Below are positions 34,882-43,620 of a stretch of DNA of 64,000 nt, one piece after another. Within the stretch, counting starts at the first letter, position 1; each line of letters starts with the position of its first letter. A model generated the notes under the pieces. The model did not search any database and was not told the DNA's origin. It worked only from the letters and a program-made list of their open reading frames with translations. This DNA comes from Virgibacillus siamensis (GTDB lineage: Bacteria > Bacillota > Bacilli > Bacillales > Amphibacillaceae), in NCBI RefSeq assembly GCF_900162695.1, contig NZ_FUIH01000007.1:310001-374000 (forward strand), written 5' to 3'. Both the position numbers and the translations under genes were made by a program.

Positions 34882-35115
34882 ATGAAAAAGCAAAAAATAG
34901 TTTATCGTTATGTGCCGTATCAGGGGATAACAATCCATGCAAGAAAGGAAATTCCGTTTGAATTACAACTCTCTTCAAGACTGTTATTGGATGAGATTTG
35001 CTTCAATTGGAACAAAGAACGTTTGGAAAGGGCGATTAATACTTCCATTGATGCTGGAAATAAAGAAGTATTTCTCGCATTAAGTGAACAATACAGACAA
35101 TATATCTGGGAATAA
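34882..35115 (+). CDS. IDEAL-domain small protein
   Basis: A 77-residue soluble protein. Residues ~35-73 (LLLDEICFNWNKERLERAINTSIDAGNKEVFLALSEQY) form an IDEAL domain, a short helical hairpin found in YpiB- and YozD-type Bacillus proteins. The first half is a small beta-rich segment. The function of the lone domain is unknown; it is thought to bind other proteins. ACAAGGGGGC precedes the ATG. Confidence 0.75.
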   Translation: MKKQKIVYRYVPYQGITIHARKEIPFELQLSSRLLLDEICFNWNKERLERAINTSIDAGNKEVFLALSEQYRQYIWE

Positions 35116-35117
35116 GC

Positions 35118-35150
35118 AAAAGCCTTACCTATATTGGTGAGGCTTTTTTT
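35118..35150 (+). terminator. Terminator of the IDEAL-domain gene
   Basis: AAAAGCCTTACC pairs with GGTGAGGCTTTTTTT around TATATT. Confidence 0.85.
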
Positions 35151-35215
35151 GGCAAAAGAAAAAAATTCAAGACCCAAAAAATTTGGTATGCTTAGTTGTA
35201 AGGGGGAGTTATACC

Positions 35216-36514
35216 ATGAATAAAAAAATGAAACTAAGCTGGATGATGTATGACTTTGGCAATTCAGCTTTTTCAACAACAATCATGGCTGCAGTACTTC
35301 CAGTTTTTTATTATGACGTGGCAGCAGCCGGGCTGGAAGAATCAATGGCGACAAGTTATTGGGGTTATTCCCAGTCTATTGCAGTGCTGATTGTGGCTGT
35401 ATTGGCACCCTTTTTAGGGGCAATCAGTGATTTTTCAGCTGCGAAAAAAAAATTCCTGCAATTTTTTGCGTACATGGGAATAATTGCAAGTATTCTTCTG
35501 GCATTCATTAATGAGGGTGACTACATATTTGCATCTATTCTTCTTATTGTCGGAACGATTGGTTTTTCAGGCGCTAATATTTTTTATGATGCTTTTTTGC
35601 CGGAAATAGCTGATGAAGATGAAATCGATAAGTTATCGTCAAACGGGTTTGCATTCGGGTATATTGGCGGTGGTGTTTTACTGGCGATTAACCTGCTGAT
35701 GATTTTGAAATATGATTGGTTTGGGCTGCCAAATGCAACCGTAGCGAGTCAGGTATCATTTGCATCAGTCGGTGTATGGTGGTTCATTTTCTCGCTGCCG
35801 CTTTTGAAAAACGTACACGAGGAGAAGAAGACAAATGTAAAGCGTGACAAATCCTATGCCGCAATTGGGATTCACCGGGTTACGAACACATTTAAAGATA
35901 TTAAAAACTATAAGCACTTATTAATTTTTTTAATTGCATTTTGGATGTATAACGACGGAATCTCAACGATAATTAAAATGGCAACAATATATGGCCGTGA
36001 TATCGGGATTGATAAAAATGCCTTGATTGCAGCATTATTGATCACACAATTTGTTGGAATCCCATGTACTATTTTTTTCGGCTGGCTGGCAAAGAAGATT
36101 ACCCCGAAACGTGCATTGTATATAACGCTGTATGCTTATTTGTTTATTGTTATACTTGGTTACTTCATGTCTTCTGCGCTCCATTTTTATCTGCTTGCAA
36201 TATGCGTCGGGTTAGTGCAAGGCGGTGCTCAATCACTGAGCAGGTCAATCTTTGGCCGTATGGTACCTGAAAATAAACACGCTGAATTTTACGGTTTTTA
36301 CGGTATCTCTTCCAAATTTGCTGCTATTTTTGGACCGTTTTTGTTTGCGTTCGTTGGCCAGTTGACTGGTTCGAGCCGATTGGGAATTGTTTCCCTTGTT
36401 ATCTTTTTCATCGGCGGTATCATTCTGCTTCGTTTTGTCAATATTGAGCAAGGAATGCTGGAAGCACGAAAACAGTCAACTCCATCCGGTAAAGCTGGGG
36501 TAAACCCTGAATAG
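35216..36514 (+). CDS. UMF1-type MFS transporter (YxiO-like)
   Basis: A 432-residue protein with 12 helices. WMMYDFGNSAFSTTIMAAVLPVFYYDVAA at the N-terminus and DALIAALLITQFVGIPCTIFFGWLAK-like features (here KNALIAALLITQFVGIP) mark the UMF1/Atg22 branch of MFS transporters. Atg22 in yeast exports amino acids from the vacuole; the bacterial substrate is unknown. AAGGGGGAG precedes ATG 35216 by 9 bases; the frame is open for 11 codons more without a ribosome site. Confidence 0.85.
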   Translation: MNKKMKLSWMMYDFGNSAFSTTIMAAVLPVFYYDVAAAGLEESMATSYWGYSQSIAVLIVAVLAPFLGAISDFSAAKKKFLQFFAYMGIIASILLAFINEGDYIFASILLIVGTIGFSGANIFYDAFLPEIADEDEIDKLSSNGFAFGYIGGGVLLAINLLMILKYDWFGLPNATVASQVSFASVGVWWFIFSLPLLKNVHEEKKTNVKRDKSYAAIGIHRVTNTFKDIKNYKHLLIFLIAFWMYNDGISTIIKMATIYGRDIGIDKNALIAALLITQFVGIPCTIFFGWLAKKITPKRALYITLYAYLFIVILGYFMSSALHFYLLAICVGLVQGGAQSLSRSIFGRMVPENKHAEFYGFYGISSKFAAIFGPFLFAFVGQLTGSSRLGIVSLVIFFIGGIILLRFVNIEQGMLEARKQSTPSGKAGVNPE

Positions 36515-36532
36515 GATTTTGATAAGGAAAGA

Positions 36533-36583
36533 AACTAAAGAGGCTGAGAGCTCCGAAACGTTATTGATGTCTCAGCTTCTTAG
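36533..36583. terminator. Bidirectional terminator UMF1 gene / PLC-like gene
   Basis: AAAGAGGCTGAGA pairs with TCTCAGCTTCTT. The AAAGAGGCTG end resembles other hairpins of the window (19894, 9597). Confidence 0.7.
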
Positions 36584-36593
36584 TACCACAAGG

Positions 36594-37511
36594 TTATACA
36601 ATCGGGTCGCTGTAATGGTTTTCCAGATTTAGGCTTAGCGGCTTCCCGGTATCATAGGAAATATTACCGATTAAATCAGCCAGGCGCTGTCTTGTTTCTT
36701 CAGCCGGTGATTTCCAGTATGAAAGCAATTCCGTCATGATCCCGATCCCTTCCGTTCGTGCTTGCTCATATAGATCAATAAAGCTTTTTGTGCTGGAGAC
36801 ATTTGTTGCGGGATGATGCCATGTAGCATGCTTTACATTTAAATAGTCAATATTATTTTTAATTGGTTGATGGGAATAGGAACCAATCAACGTTTTCAGT
36901 ACTTTGTTCTTCCATCCATATGGATCAGCAAGCAGTTTCAATGCACGTTTCATATCTTTGTATGCCTTTTGAATGTATCTATCTGTTTCCGGTTTGATAC
37001 CCGGATAGTATTCCTGGATGGTTCCATCCAATAAGCCTGTTATTTCTTTATTGAGGTTGGCTCCGACATCAATTTCCTTGTAGACCGGTACTTTCCATGT
37101 TTTTAGATTGCAGCACTTTTCCATCATCAATGTATCAATCAAGACTTCCAGCTTTTGATGATTGCTGCCTGCATATCCGGCACGATAATGAATATATGGA
37201 TGTGTATTTCTGTCCAAAATATGATGCGTGACAAAACCGAATACATATGCCTGCACCTGTTTATCACAGCGTCGGGCTTTCTCAATTAAATCCATCAAAA
37301 AGGCGCCGCACTTCTCCGTGTGCAGGGCCATTCCTATTTCATGAACCGGCTCGTTTTTTATCCAAGGCCAGAAATTGTAATAAAAGAAAGGATCCGGACC
37401 TTGGGACCCTAATTTCATATAAGGTTCCAGTTCAGAAAGTGAATATGGATTATCGATGACAGCATCCACCACTTCCTCACTGAAAAGCATATGTGTCCAT
37501 ATGTTTGGCAA
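36594..37511 (-). CDS. Zinc-dependent phospholipase C-fold protein
   Basis: A 305-residue protein without a signal peptide. MPNIWTHMLFSEEVVDAV and LGSQGPDPFFYY supply the N-terminal His and Asp ligands. FGFVTHHILDRNTHPYIHYRAGY and HQKLEVLIDTLM give the HxxxD and HxxxE/D metal motifs of the zinc-dependent PLC domain family. Lack of a signal suggests an intracellular hydrolase or a non-enzymatic role. Members are common, uncharacterised proteins of Bacilli. GGGGGATTTCAC lies ahead of the ATG on the minus strand. Confidence 0.8.
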   Translation of the reverse strand: MPNIWTHMLFSEEVVDAVIDNPYSLSELEPYMKLGSQGPDPFFYYNFWPWIKNEPVHEIGMALHTEKCGAFLMDLIEKARRCDKQVQAYVFGFVTHHILDRNTHPYIHYRAGYAGSNHQKLEVLIDTLMMEKCCNLKTWKVPVYKEIDVGANLNKEITGLLDGTIQEYYPGIKPETDRYIQKAYKDMKRALKLLADPYGWKNKVLKTLIGSYSHQPIKNNIDYLNVKHATWHHPATNVSSTKSFIDLYEQARTEGIGIMTELLSYWKSPAEETRQRLADLIGNISYDTGKPLSLNLENHYSDPIV

Positions 37512-37629
37512 TGTGAAATCCCCCTTGAATCAAGACGCTTATTAAAGAAGGTTTCTGTACGCAGCTAAAGGTTGTAATCGCGTCTCTCCACATCATACGT
37601 TATTTAATTGTATTATAATAGAAAAACGC

Positions 37630-37657
37630 TTGCTGTGATGGGCTGAGTCAGTAATAT
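37630..37657 (+). promoter_or_regulatory. Candidate promoter of fumC
   Basis: TTGCTG (37630-37635), 16-bp spacer, TAATAT (37652-37657). An extended -10 TGGTACAAT nearer the gene (about 37700) is an alternative. Confidence 0.45.
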
Positions 37658-37750
37658 TTTGTGAATGAATCATGTTTCAATAACAACACACCGGATTGTT
37701 TTGGTACAATGGAAAAGGGTAAATTATTCATACATAAGGAGGCAATCATA

Positions 37751-39136
37751 ATGGAATACCGGATTGAAAAAGATACTATTGGTGAAATAAAAGTCCCTAA
37801 CGATAAATACTGGGGAGCTCAAACCCAGCGAAGCAAGGAGAATTTTCCGATCGGTGATGAGAAAATGCCGGTTGAGGTCATCAGGTCCTTCGCTATTTTG
37901 AAGAAAAGTGCAGCGAAAGCAAACAGTGAACTTGGGCTTCTTGATGCAAAAAAGGCTGAGGCTATTGCGTATGCAGCTGACCAGATTATTGAAGATAAGC
38001 TGCCTGAGCATTTCCCGCTTGTTGTATGGCAGACCGGAAGCGGCACGCAATCAAACATGAACGTCAATGAAGTGATTGCACATGTCGGGAACAAATGGCT
38101 TGAAGAACAGGGAAGTGAACTATCCCTGCATCCTAATGATGATGTCAACAAATCACAAAGTTCCAATGACACATATCCGACAGCAATGCATATTGCAGCT
38201 GTTCTGAAACTTGAAGATACTGTCCTGCCAGCCGTTAAAACATTGAAAGGCACGTTGAAGGAAAAAATGGATGCTTATCAGGATGTTGTGAAAATCGGTC
38301 GTACACACTTGCAGGATGCGACTCCACTTACACTTGGCCAGGAAATCAGCGGCTGGCACCGTATGCTTGAAAAATCGGAAACGATGATTGCCGAAAGCGT
38401 ACAGCATGTGAAAGAACTTGCAATTGGCGGAACAGCGGTTGGAACAGGACTGAATGCGCATCCCGATTTTTCGGAAGAAGTATGTAAGGAAATAAATAAT
38501 GTCACCGGCAAAGAATTTATTTCCGCGCCTAACAAGTTTCATGCGTTGACAAGCCATGATGAAACCGTTTATGCACATGGTGCGCTGAAAGGACTTGCAG
38601 CAGACATGATGAAAATTGCTAACGATGTACGCTGGCTGGCAAGCGGTCCTCGTTGCGGTATCGGGGAAATTATCATTCCTGCCAACGAGCCAGGCAGTTC
38701 CATTATGCCCGGTAAAGTAAATCCGACTCAGTGCGAAGCGGTAACAATGGTAGCGGCGCAGGTAATGGGAAATGATGCTTCGATTGGTTTTGCAGCAAGT
38801 CAGGGGAACTTTGAACTGAATGTGTTCAAGCCGGTTATTGCATACAATTTTCTGCAGTCCAGTCAACTCCTTGCAGACAGCATATTGTCATTCGATGAGC
38901 GTTGTGTACAGGGACTTGAACCAAACTATGAACAGATTGAAAAATATCTTAAAGATTCGCTGATGCTTGTTACGGCATTGAACCCGCATATTGGCTATGA
39001 AAATGCAGCTAAAATTGCCAAAAAGGCATACAATGATAATTCAACTTTGAAAGAAACAGCAGTTGAACTTGGTTTGTTGACTGAAGACGAATTCGAAAAA
39101 TATGTAAATCCAAAAGAAATGACATATCCAAAATAA
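37751..39136 (+). CDS. fumC: Class II fumarate hydratase
   Basis: A 461-residue cytosolic TCA-cycle enzyme that interconverts fumarate and malate as a homotetramer. Substrate motifs appear in order: TGSGTQSNMNVNEV, HPNDDVNKSQSSND, GRTHLQDATPLTLGQE and the signature GSSIMPGKVNPTQ with the flexible catalytic loop serine. ATG 37751 follows AAGGAGG by nine bases; the 30-codon upstream extension has none. It is monocistronic and ends in a strong terminator, immediately followed by repeat array 3. Confidence 0.96.
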   Translation: MEYRIEKDTIGEIKVPNDKYWGAQTQRSKENFPIGDEKMPVEVIRSFAILKKSAAKANSELGLLDAKKAEAIAYAADQIIEDKLPEHFPLVVWQTGSGTQSNMNVNEVIAHVGNKWLEEQGSELSLHPNDDVNKSQSSNDTYPTAMHIAAVLKLEDTVLPAVKTLKGTLKEKMDAYQDVVKIGRTHLQDATPLTLGQEISGWHRMLEKSETMIAESVQHVKELAIGGTAVGTGLNAHPDFSEEVCKEINNVTGKEFISAPNKFHALTSHDETVYAHGALKGLAADMMKIANDVRWLASGPRCGIGEIIIPANEPGSSIMPGKVNPTQCEAVTMVAAQVMGNDASIGFAASQGNFELNVFKPVIAYNFLQSSQLLADSILSFDERCVQGLEPNYEQIEKYLKDSLMLVTALNPHIGYENAAKIAKKAYNDNSTLKETAVELGLLTEDEFEKYVNPKEMTYPK

Positions 39137-39140
39137 ATGA

Positions 39141-39173
39141 AAAAGCCCACTGCGCTGTGCAGTGGGCTTTTTT
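39141..39173 (+). terminator. Terminator of fumC
   Basis: AAAAGCCCACTG pairs with CAGTGGGCTTTTTT around CGCTGTG. Confidence 0.9.
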
Positions 39174-39292
39174 GCCTGATAAATCCTTATAAGTGCCTGA
39201 TAAATCCTCATAAGTGCCTGATAAATTTGTAAAGTGCCTGATAATACCTCCAAAGTGACTGATAAAGTCATCAATGTGGCTGATAAATCTAA
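39173..39292. repeat. Intergenic array 3: six ~21-bp units, core GTGCCTGATAAAT
   Basis: The CTGATAA core starts at 39176, 39197, 39218, 39238, 39259 and 39280; spacings are 21, 21, 20, 21 and 21 bp. The first three units are nearly identical and the last two drift (GTGACTGATAA, GTGGCTGATAA). The array starts on the T-run of the fumC terminator. Two different minus-strand frames stay open through it with separate heptad patterns, which argues against coding. Confidence 0.85.
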
Positions 39293-39402
39293 ACCATAAC
39301 AGCAAACTTCCTGTAACCATATTTTTAAGCAACAATTACCAGTGAAAATCAGTGATAAGTTTTGCGGAATTGCTAACAATATGATTACAGGAGGTGATAA
39401 AC

Positions 39403-39606
39403 ATGGCTAGCAACAATTCAAACCAAATCCTAGTTCCTGGAGTGGAGCAGGCATTGGATCAAATGAAAGTTGAGATTGCACAGGAATTCGGCGTTAACCT
39501 TGGTGCTGATACTACTTCCCGTGCTAACGGATCTGTCGGTGGTGAAATCACGAAGCGTCTTGTATCAACTGCTCAACAACAATTAAGCGGACAACAACCT
39601 AAATAA
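39403..39606 (+). CDS. Alpha/beta-type small acid-soluble spore protein
   Basis: A 67-residue DNA-binding protein that coats spore DNA. NQILVPGVEQALDQMKVEIAQEFGVNLGADTTSRANGSVGGEITKRLV is the full family signature, with the germination-protease cut site at the EIAQEFGV stretch. ATG 39403 has a perfect AGGAGGTGATA seven bases upstream. The sigma-G promoter expected upstream was not clearly recognised. Confidence 0.95.
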   Translation: MASNNSNQILVPGVEQALDQMKVEIAQEFGVNLGADTTSRANGSVGGEITKRLVSTAQQQLSGQQPK

Positions 39607-39641
39607 ACCCATGGCCTCTAAGGGGAAAACCCTTTAAAACA

Positions 39642-39675
39642 AGAGGGAAGTCGTAATGACTTCCCTCAAATTTTT
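39642..39675 (+). terminator. Terminator of the SASP gene
   Basis: AGAGGGAAGTC pairs with GACTTCCCTC around GTAAT, then A3T5. A smaller AAGGG/CCCTT hairpin lies just before it. Confidence 0.8.
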
Positions 39676-39728
39676 GTCTTCTTCTATTGGTATTTTTTAC
39701 ATTTTCCGGAAAAGTATACATATGGAAT

Positions 39729-40826
39729 TTAGCGAATCCGCTGTTCCGTTTCAGCGTCAAAAAATAGTGCTTTATTCATGTCAAAAGCAAGGCTGACCTC
39801 TTCACCGCCAGTTATATCAGATCGTGAGTCGACGCGGGCAATGAAGTCCTGCTCACCCAATTTTGAATAAAGATAGGACTCTGCCCCCATTAGTTCAGCA
39901 ACATCAATAATAGCTGTGATTTTTGTATCCGGTGTTGATTCAATGAAAACCGGTTCGTCATGAATATCTTCCGGACGAATACCGAGCACAACCTCTTTGT
40001 TCAGATAGTTTTGTTCCCGCAATGCCTTCATTTTGCCTTCAGGAACTTTAACTTTCGTATCTCCCATTACAAAATTACCGTCCTCCAATGTGCCTGTTAA
40101 AAAGTTCATGGAAGGGGAGCCGATGAATCCGCCGACGAATATATTTTCCGGCTGATCGTAAACCTCTTTTGGTGCACCAACCTGCTGAATTACACCGTCT
40201 TTCATAACAACCAGTCTCGTAGCCATTGTCATCGCTTCAGTTTGATCGTGTGTTACATAAATTGTTGTCGTCTGCAGACGCTGGTGCAGCTTTTGAATCT
40301 CTGCACGCATTTGCACACGCAGTTTTGCATCAAGGTTGGAAAGCGGTTCGTCCATTAAAAAGACCTTGGCGTCACGGACAATTGCACGTCCCAGCGCAAC
40401 ACGCTGACGCTGTCCACCGGATAAAGCTTTTGGTTTTCGGTCCAAATATGCTTCCAGTCCAAGAATTTTCGCGGCATTTTGAACCCGCTGCTCAATTTCA
40501 TCTTTTTTGAACTTCCGCAGTTTCAGCCCAAATGCCATATTGTCGTAAACGTTCATGTGCGGGTACAATGCATAGTTTTGGAAAACCATTGCAATGTCAC
40601 GGTCTTTTGGAGCGACATCATTCATTTTGCGGTCATCAATATAAAGGTCGCCATTTGTGATTTCCTCCAGACCCGCAATCATGCGCAGCGTAGTGGATTT
40701 ACCACATCCGGAAGGGCCGACAAAAACAATAAATTCCTTGTCTTGAATGTTCAAATTAAAGTCATCTACGGCGATAGCCTTTTTGTCATAAGATTTTTGG
40801 ATATGTTCCAATTGTAATTCTGCCAT
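39729..40826 (-). CDS. msmX: Multi-sugar ABC importer ATPase, MsmX/UgpC family
   Basis: A 365-residue ATPase that energises several carbohydrate ABC importers. Walker A GPSGCGKST, Q-loop FQNYALYPHMNVYDNM, signature LSGGQRQRVALGRAI and Walker B VFLMDEPLSNLDAKLR are intact. Residues ~240-365 form the OB-type regulatory domain. No permease or binding protein is adjacent, as for MsmX in B. subtilis, which is shared among systems. A GGAGGAGAAATT ribosome site precedes the ATG. Confidence 0.9.
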   Translation of the reverse strand: MAELQLEHIQKSYDKKAIAVDDFNLNIQDKEFIVFVGPSGCGKSTTLRMIAGLEEITNGDLYIDDRKMNDVAPKDRDIAMVFQNYALYPHMNVYDNMAFGLKLRKFKKDEIEQRVQNAAKILGLEAYLDRKPKALSGGQRQRVALGRAIVRDAKVFLMDEPLSNLDAKLRVQMRAEIQKLHQRLQTTTIYVTHDQTEAMTMATRLVVMKDGVIQQVGAPKEVYDQPENIFVGGFIGSPSMNFLTGTLEDGNFVMGDTKVKVPEGKMKALREQNYLNKEVVLGIRPEDIHDEPVFIESTPDTKITAIIDVAELMGAESYLYSKLGEQDFIARVDSRSDITGGEEVSLAFDMNKALFFDAETEQRIR

Positions 40827-40843
40827 AATTTCTCCTCCATTTA

Positions 40844-40856
40844 TGTAAGCGTTTCA
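40844..40856 (-). promoter_or_regulatory. cre-like operator lacking one base, upstream of msmX
   Basis: On the minus strand TGAAACGCTTACA matches the CcpA site TGWAANCGNTNWCA except that the N before CG is missing. It lies between a candidate promoter (TTTACC, 18 bp, TACAAT) and the start codon, where a bound repressor would act as a roadblock. Confidence 0.4.
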
Positions 40857-40943
40857 TTTATTGTAGCGAATTTTCGTTACATTGGTAAATGGCAAACATG
40901 CACAAAAATTAAAGACTTCGTTGTGCATGTTTGGAACATGGCA

Positions 40944-41819
40944 TTATTTTTTGATGGAGAGGATAGCGAGATATGCTGTTATTGCTTCGTGAAACTGTCT
41001 GATATCAATACCGGTTTTATCAGTGAATTTGTCCAGCCGGTATTGCAGACTGTTTCTGTGCATATACAATTCTTTTGCAGTAACGGAAATATTCAAATTG
41101 CACTTGAAAAACATCTCAATCGTTTTCAGAAGTTCTTCATCGTTTCTGAATTCCCCTAAAATAAGTGATGCGGTGTCCTCAAGGAATTGTGGGTCTGCCT
41201 GGTCCAGCACTATATAGGGAATGGCCTCAGTGTGGGAAATAACCGCTTTTTCTATATGTGGAAAAGTACTTGCTGCCGCATGCACGAGCATGTCATAATA
41301 CTTTTTTGCATGGGCAAGTGAATCATGGAGCGCCCCAATCATAAACTTAATTTTCACATAAAGGTCACTCATGAGTACATCGATGATTTGTTCATACGAA
41401 AGGTCTTCATCCGGATCCGTCTCTACAATAATGCCTTCATGTTCATTCGTCCAGATGATTGGTATCTGTTTTGCAAAAAATGCCTGAATTGCTTCATTAA
41501 AAGATGCGGGTTCAAGCTGGTGTCTGGAAAAAGAGAAATAAATAAACCGAAATGAATCTGCCTCCATGGTTATTGGATAATTGGAATGAAGCAGACTATG
41601 CCATTTCTTTTCTTCGGCAGACATCTCAGGTGTTGTAATATGGTATGGACGTAAAAGAGCATTCAGAAGAGAAAGGTCCCTTTCACTTAGTTCTTCCTTG
41701 GCAATGCCGATGAGTTCATGATCATTTGTAAGGAACCAATTGTAGTTTTCAGTGTCTTCCGGATATATATCTTCAAAAAAAATTAATGAATCATAAATTT
41801 TACGGAGTTTTTCAATCAT
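40944..41819 (-). CDS. PucR/CdaR-type helix-turn-helix regulator (YxkF-like)
   Basis: A 291-residue regulator. The C-terminal ~60 residues hold the PucR-type HTH (FFKCNLNISVTAKELYMHRNSLQYRLDKFTDKTGIDIRQFHEAI). The N-terminal and central parts show no known ligand domain. ATG 41819 is taken because the minus strand reads GGAAAGAGGCAATTTT before it; a longer frame upstream only overlaps the yheA gene. In B. subtilis yxkF also neighbours msmX, so control of msmX or sugar uptake is a reasonable inference. Confidence 0.75.
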   Translation of the reverse strand: MIEKLRKIYDSLIFFEDIYPEDTENYNWFLTNDHELIGIAKEELSERDLSLLNALLRPYHITTPEMSAEEKKWHSLLHSNYPITMEADSFRFIYFSFSRHQLEPASFNEAIQAFFAKQIPIIWTNEHEGIIVETDPDEDLSYEQIIDVLMSDLYVKIKFMIGALHDSLAHAKKYYDMLVHAAASTFPHIEKAVISHTEAIPYIVLDQADPQFLEDTASLILGEFRNDEELLKTIEMFFKCNLNISVTAKELYMHRNSLQYRLDKFTDKTGIDIRQFHEAITAYLAILSIKK

Positions 41820-41975
41820 AAAATTGCCTCTTTCCATAGTCTTTTTTTCATTATAGCAGTATACTTTGTATCGAAAAACCGATTTTGAGTCTTTCGCTCG
41901 TTTCATATATGGGTATACAGGATTTCCTGCGTCTGATATAGTTGTTTTAGTTAGAATATTGAAGGAGGACATAAC

Positions 41976-42338
41976 GTGGCAAATATTTATGATAGCGCGT
42001 ACGATTTGGAAAAGGCAATTCGCGGCAGCGAGGAGTTTCAAAACCTGAAATCCGCTTACGACGCTGTAATGGCTGATGAATCTGCTAAGCAAATGTTCGA
42101 TAATTTCCGCAACACACAAATGGAATTGCAAGAAAAGCAAATGCAAGGCCAGGAAATTACGGAAAAGGAAGTTGAAAAAGCACGCCAGGTTGTTGAACTG
42201 GTTCAACAGCATGAGGATATTTCCAAACTGATGGAAGAGGAACAGCGACTGAACGTGGTAATTAATGATGTCAGCCGTATTATTACAAAACCTTTGGAGG
42301 AACTTTACGGAAATCCTGACAACGAATCAAATGAATAA
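41976..42338 (+). CDS. yheA: YheA/YmcA/YlbF-family protein
   Basis: A 120-residue helical protein. MANIYDSAYDLEKAIRGSEEFQNLKSAYDAVMADESAKQMFDNFRNTQMELQEKQMQGQEI is typical of YheA (UPF0342). Related YlbF, YmcA and YaaT form a complex that steers RNase Y and development; the role of YheA itself is not established. AAGGAGGACATAAC precedes a GTG/ATG start. A terminator follows. Confidence 0.85.
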   Translation: MANIYDSAYDLEKAIRGSEEFQNLKSAYDAVMADESAKQMFDNFRNTQMELQEKQMQGQEITEKEVEKARQVVELVQQHEDISKLMEEEQRLNVVINDVSRIITKPLEELYGNPDNESNE

Positions 42339-42347
42339 TGAATTATC

Positions 42348-42379
42348 AGCTCGTATCTAACATGTTACGGGCTTTTTTT
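42348..42379 (+). terminator. Terminator of yheA
   Basis: AGCTCGTA pairs with TACGGGCT, followed by T7. Confidence 0.75.
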
Positions 42380-42410
42380 GGCATTTAAGATATGTAAGGG
42401 GGATGCAGGT

Positions 42411-43181
42411 ATGCGTACTGTACAATATGAAAGTAAAAATAACATTACATATATTACGTTAAATCGCGCGGAACGGTATAATGCGTTGAACAAGGAAATG
42501 CTTGTAGAACTTCTGGATGCTTTGGAACAGGCGGAAAAAAATCATGATCGGACAGTTATTCTCAGCGGTCAGGGGAATGCTTTTTGTGCTGGCGGTGATA
42601 TCGGCATGATGACTGACTTCGCTGATAAAGAATTTTATGAGGAAGTTATGAAAACCATTGAAGCGGTTGTTGTAAAGTTATATATGATGCCGAAGATTGT
42701 TATATCAGCCATCCAGGGATCGGCAGTTGGTCTTGGTTTAAGTATAGCCTTGACAGCAGATTATGTTGTTGCACAAGAAGAAGCGGCTGCAGGCATGCTG
42801 TTTGCCGGGGTTGGGCTTGCTCCTGACGGTGGAGGACATTTCTGGCTGAAAGAACGGATGGGAACCCATAAAGCAAAGCATTTTACTTGGGGAATGCGTC
42901 AGGTAAGCGGTGCTGAGGCGAAAGCAATGGGATTGTTTGATATTGTGACAAAGGAAAGCGCGCTTGATTATGCAAATAGGGTGGCTGAGCAGATGAGGCG
43001 TCAACCGCATATTGCAATGCTGAAAACAAAAATGATGTATCATAACCGAAACCTGGAAGAACTTCAATATTACTTGGAGTCTGAACGGAAATCGCAATGG
43101 GATCTCCGCAACACCGAGGATCATCAAGAGGGAGTCAGTGCCTTTTTGGATAAACGCAAACCAGTATTTAAAGGGAAGTAA
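42411..43181 (+). CDS. yhaR: Enoyl-CoA hydratase/isomerase family protein (YhaR-like)
   Basis: A 256-residue crotonase-fold protein. ITLNRAERYNALNKEM opens the fold, GQGNAFCAGGDIGMM and AIQGSAVGLGLSIALTADYVVA form the oxyanion-hole region. The usual catalytic glutamates are replaced around FAGVGLAPDGGGHFWL (a hydratase would have Glu where Gly/Asp stand), so it may be an isomerase or another crotonase activity. ATG 42411 follows AAGGGGGATGC. In B. subtilis yhaR also lies near yhaO-yhaN. Confidence 0.82.
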   Translation: MRTVQYESKNNITYITLNRAERYNALNKEMLVELLDALEQAEKNHDRTVILSGQGNAFCAGGDIGMMTDFADKEFYEEVMKTIEAVVVKLYMMPKIVISAIQGSAVGLGLSIALTADYVVAQEEAAAGMLFAGVGLAPDGGGHFWLKERMGTHKAKHFTWGMRQVSGAEAKAMGLFDIVTKESALDYANRVAEQMRRQPHIAMLKTKMMYHNRNLEELQYYLESERKSQWDLRNTEDHQEGVSAFLDKRKPVFKGK

Positions 43182-43207
43182 TATAATTTAAAGTTTAACC
43201 ATATAAA

Positions 43208-43253
43208 AGTGGCAGATCCTCTGCTTGCGGAATAAGGATCTGCCACTGCCTTT
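43208..43253. terminator. Bidirectional terminator yhaR / yhzD
   Basis: AGTGGCAGATCC and GGATCTGCCACT pair perfectly. Confidence 0.85.
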
Positions 43254-43264
43254 TACAATTGGAA

Positions 43265-43450
43265 CTAACGGTGGAACAGCACCAGTTTTGCTTCAGGTGA
43301 GACACAGCGGTGTGTATGTTCACTGTAGCCTTCCTCTTCTAGCCGAGCCTGCCCTACCTTTTTTGCTTCATCATTGTTAGCGGCCTCAAATGATTCATCC
43401 AGCAGTTTTTGACCGGATTTATCAAAAACCGTCAAATTATACGTTTTCAT
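43265..43450 (-). CDS. yhzD: YhzD-family small protein
   Basis: A 61-residue soluble protein. MKTYNLTVFDKSGQKLLDESFEAANNDEAKKVGQARLEEEGYSEHTHRCVSP matches the YhzD family of Bacilli, whose function is unknown. GGGGAGGAATCTGGTT precedes the ATG on the minus strand. It lies between yhaR and yhaO. Confidence 0.75.
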   Translation of the reverse strand: MKTYNLTVFDKSGQKLLDESFEAANNDEAKKVGQARLEEEGYSEHTHRCVSPEAKLVLFHR

Positions 43451-43620
43451 AACCAGATTCCTCCCCGAAGAATTAATTCTGTATCATTACATTTAACGTA
43501 CCACAAAAATTTCATAGTGGGAAGTTTGATAAAAGGCTGTTTTTTGACCATTAGTCGAACGTGCATTCGTTTTTGTTATCTGATAAGATGAAAGTACAGA
43601 AGGAGAAGGGGACGAATCAA

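Noticed and set aside
38153..38866. 237-codon minus-strand ORF inside fumC
   Set aside because: Antisense shadow of a strongly conserved enzyme; no ribosome site.
39173..39292. CRISPR array
   Set aside because: Unit length 21 bp with imperfect ~13-bp core and ~8-bp variable part is too short for repeat plus spacer; no cas genes.
39009..39379. Two minus-strand ORFs over array 3
   Set aside because: Two frames are open at once with different heptads and they run into fumC; not coding.
40944..42212. Long 422-codon form of the PucR-type regulator
   Set aside because: The first ~130 codons are antisense to yheA and its promoter region; ATG 41819 with a ribosome-like GGAAAGAGG is preferred.
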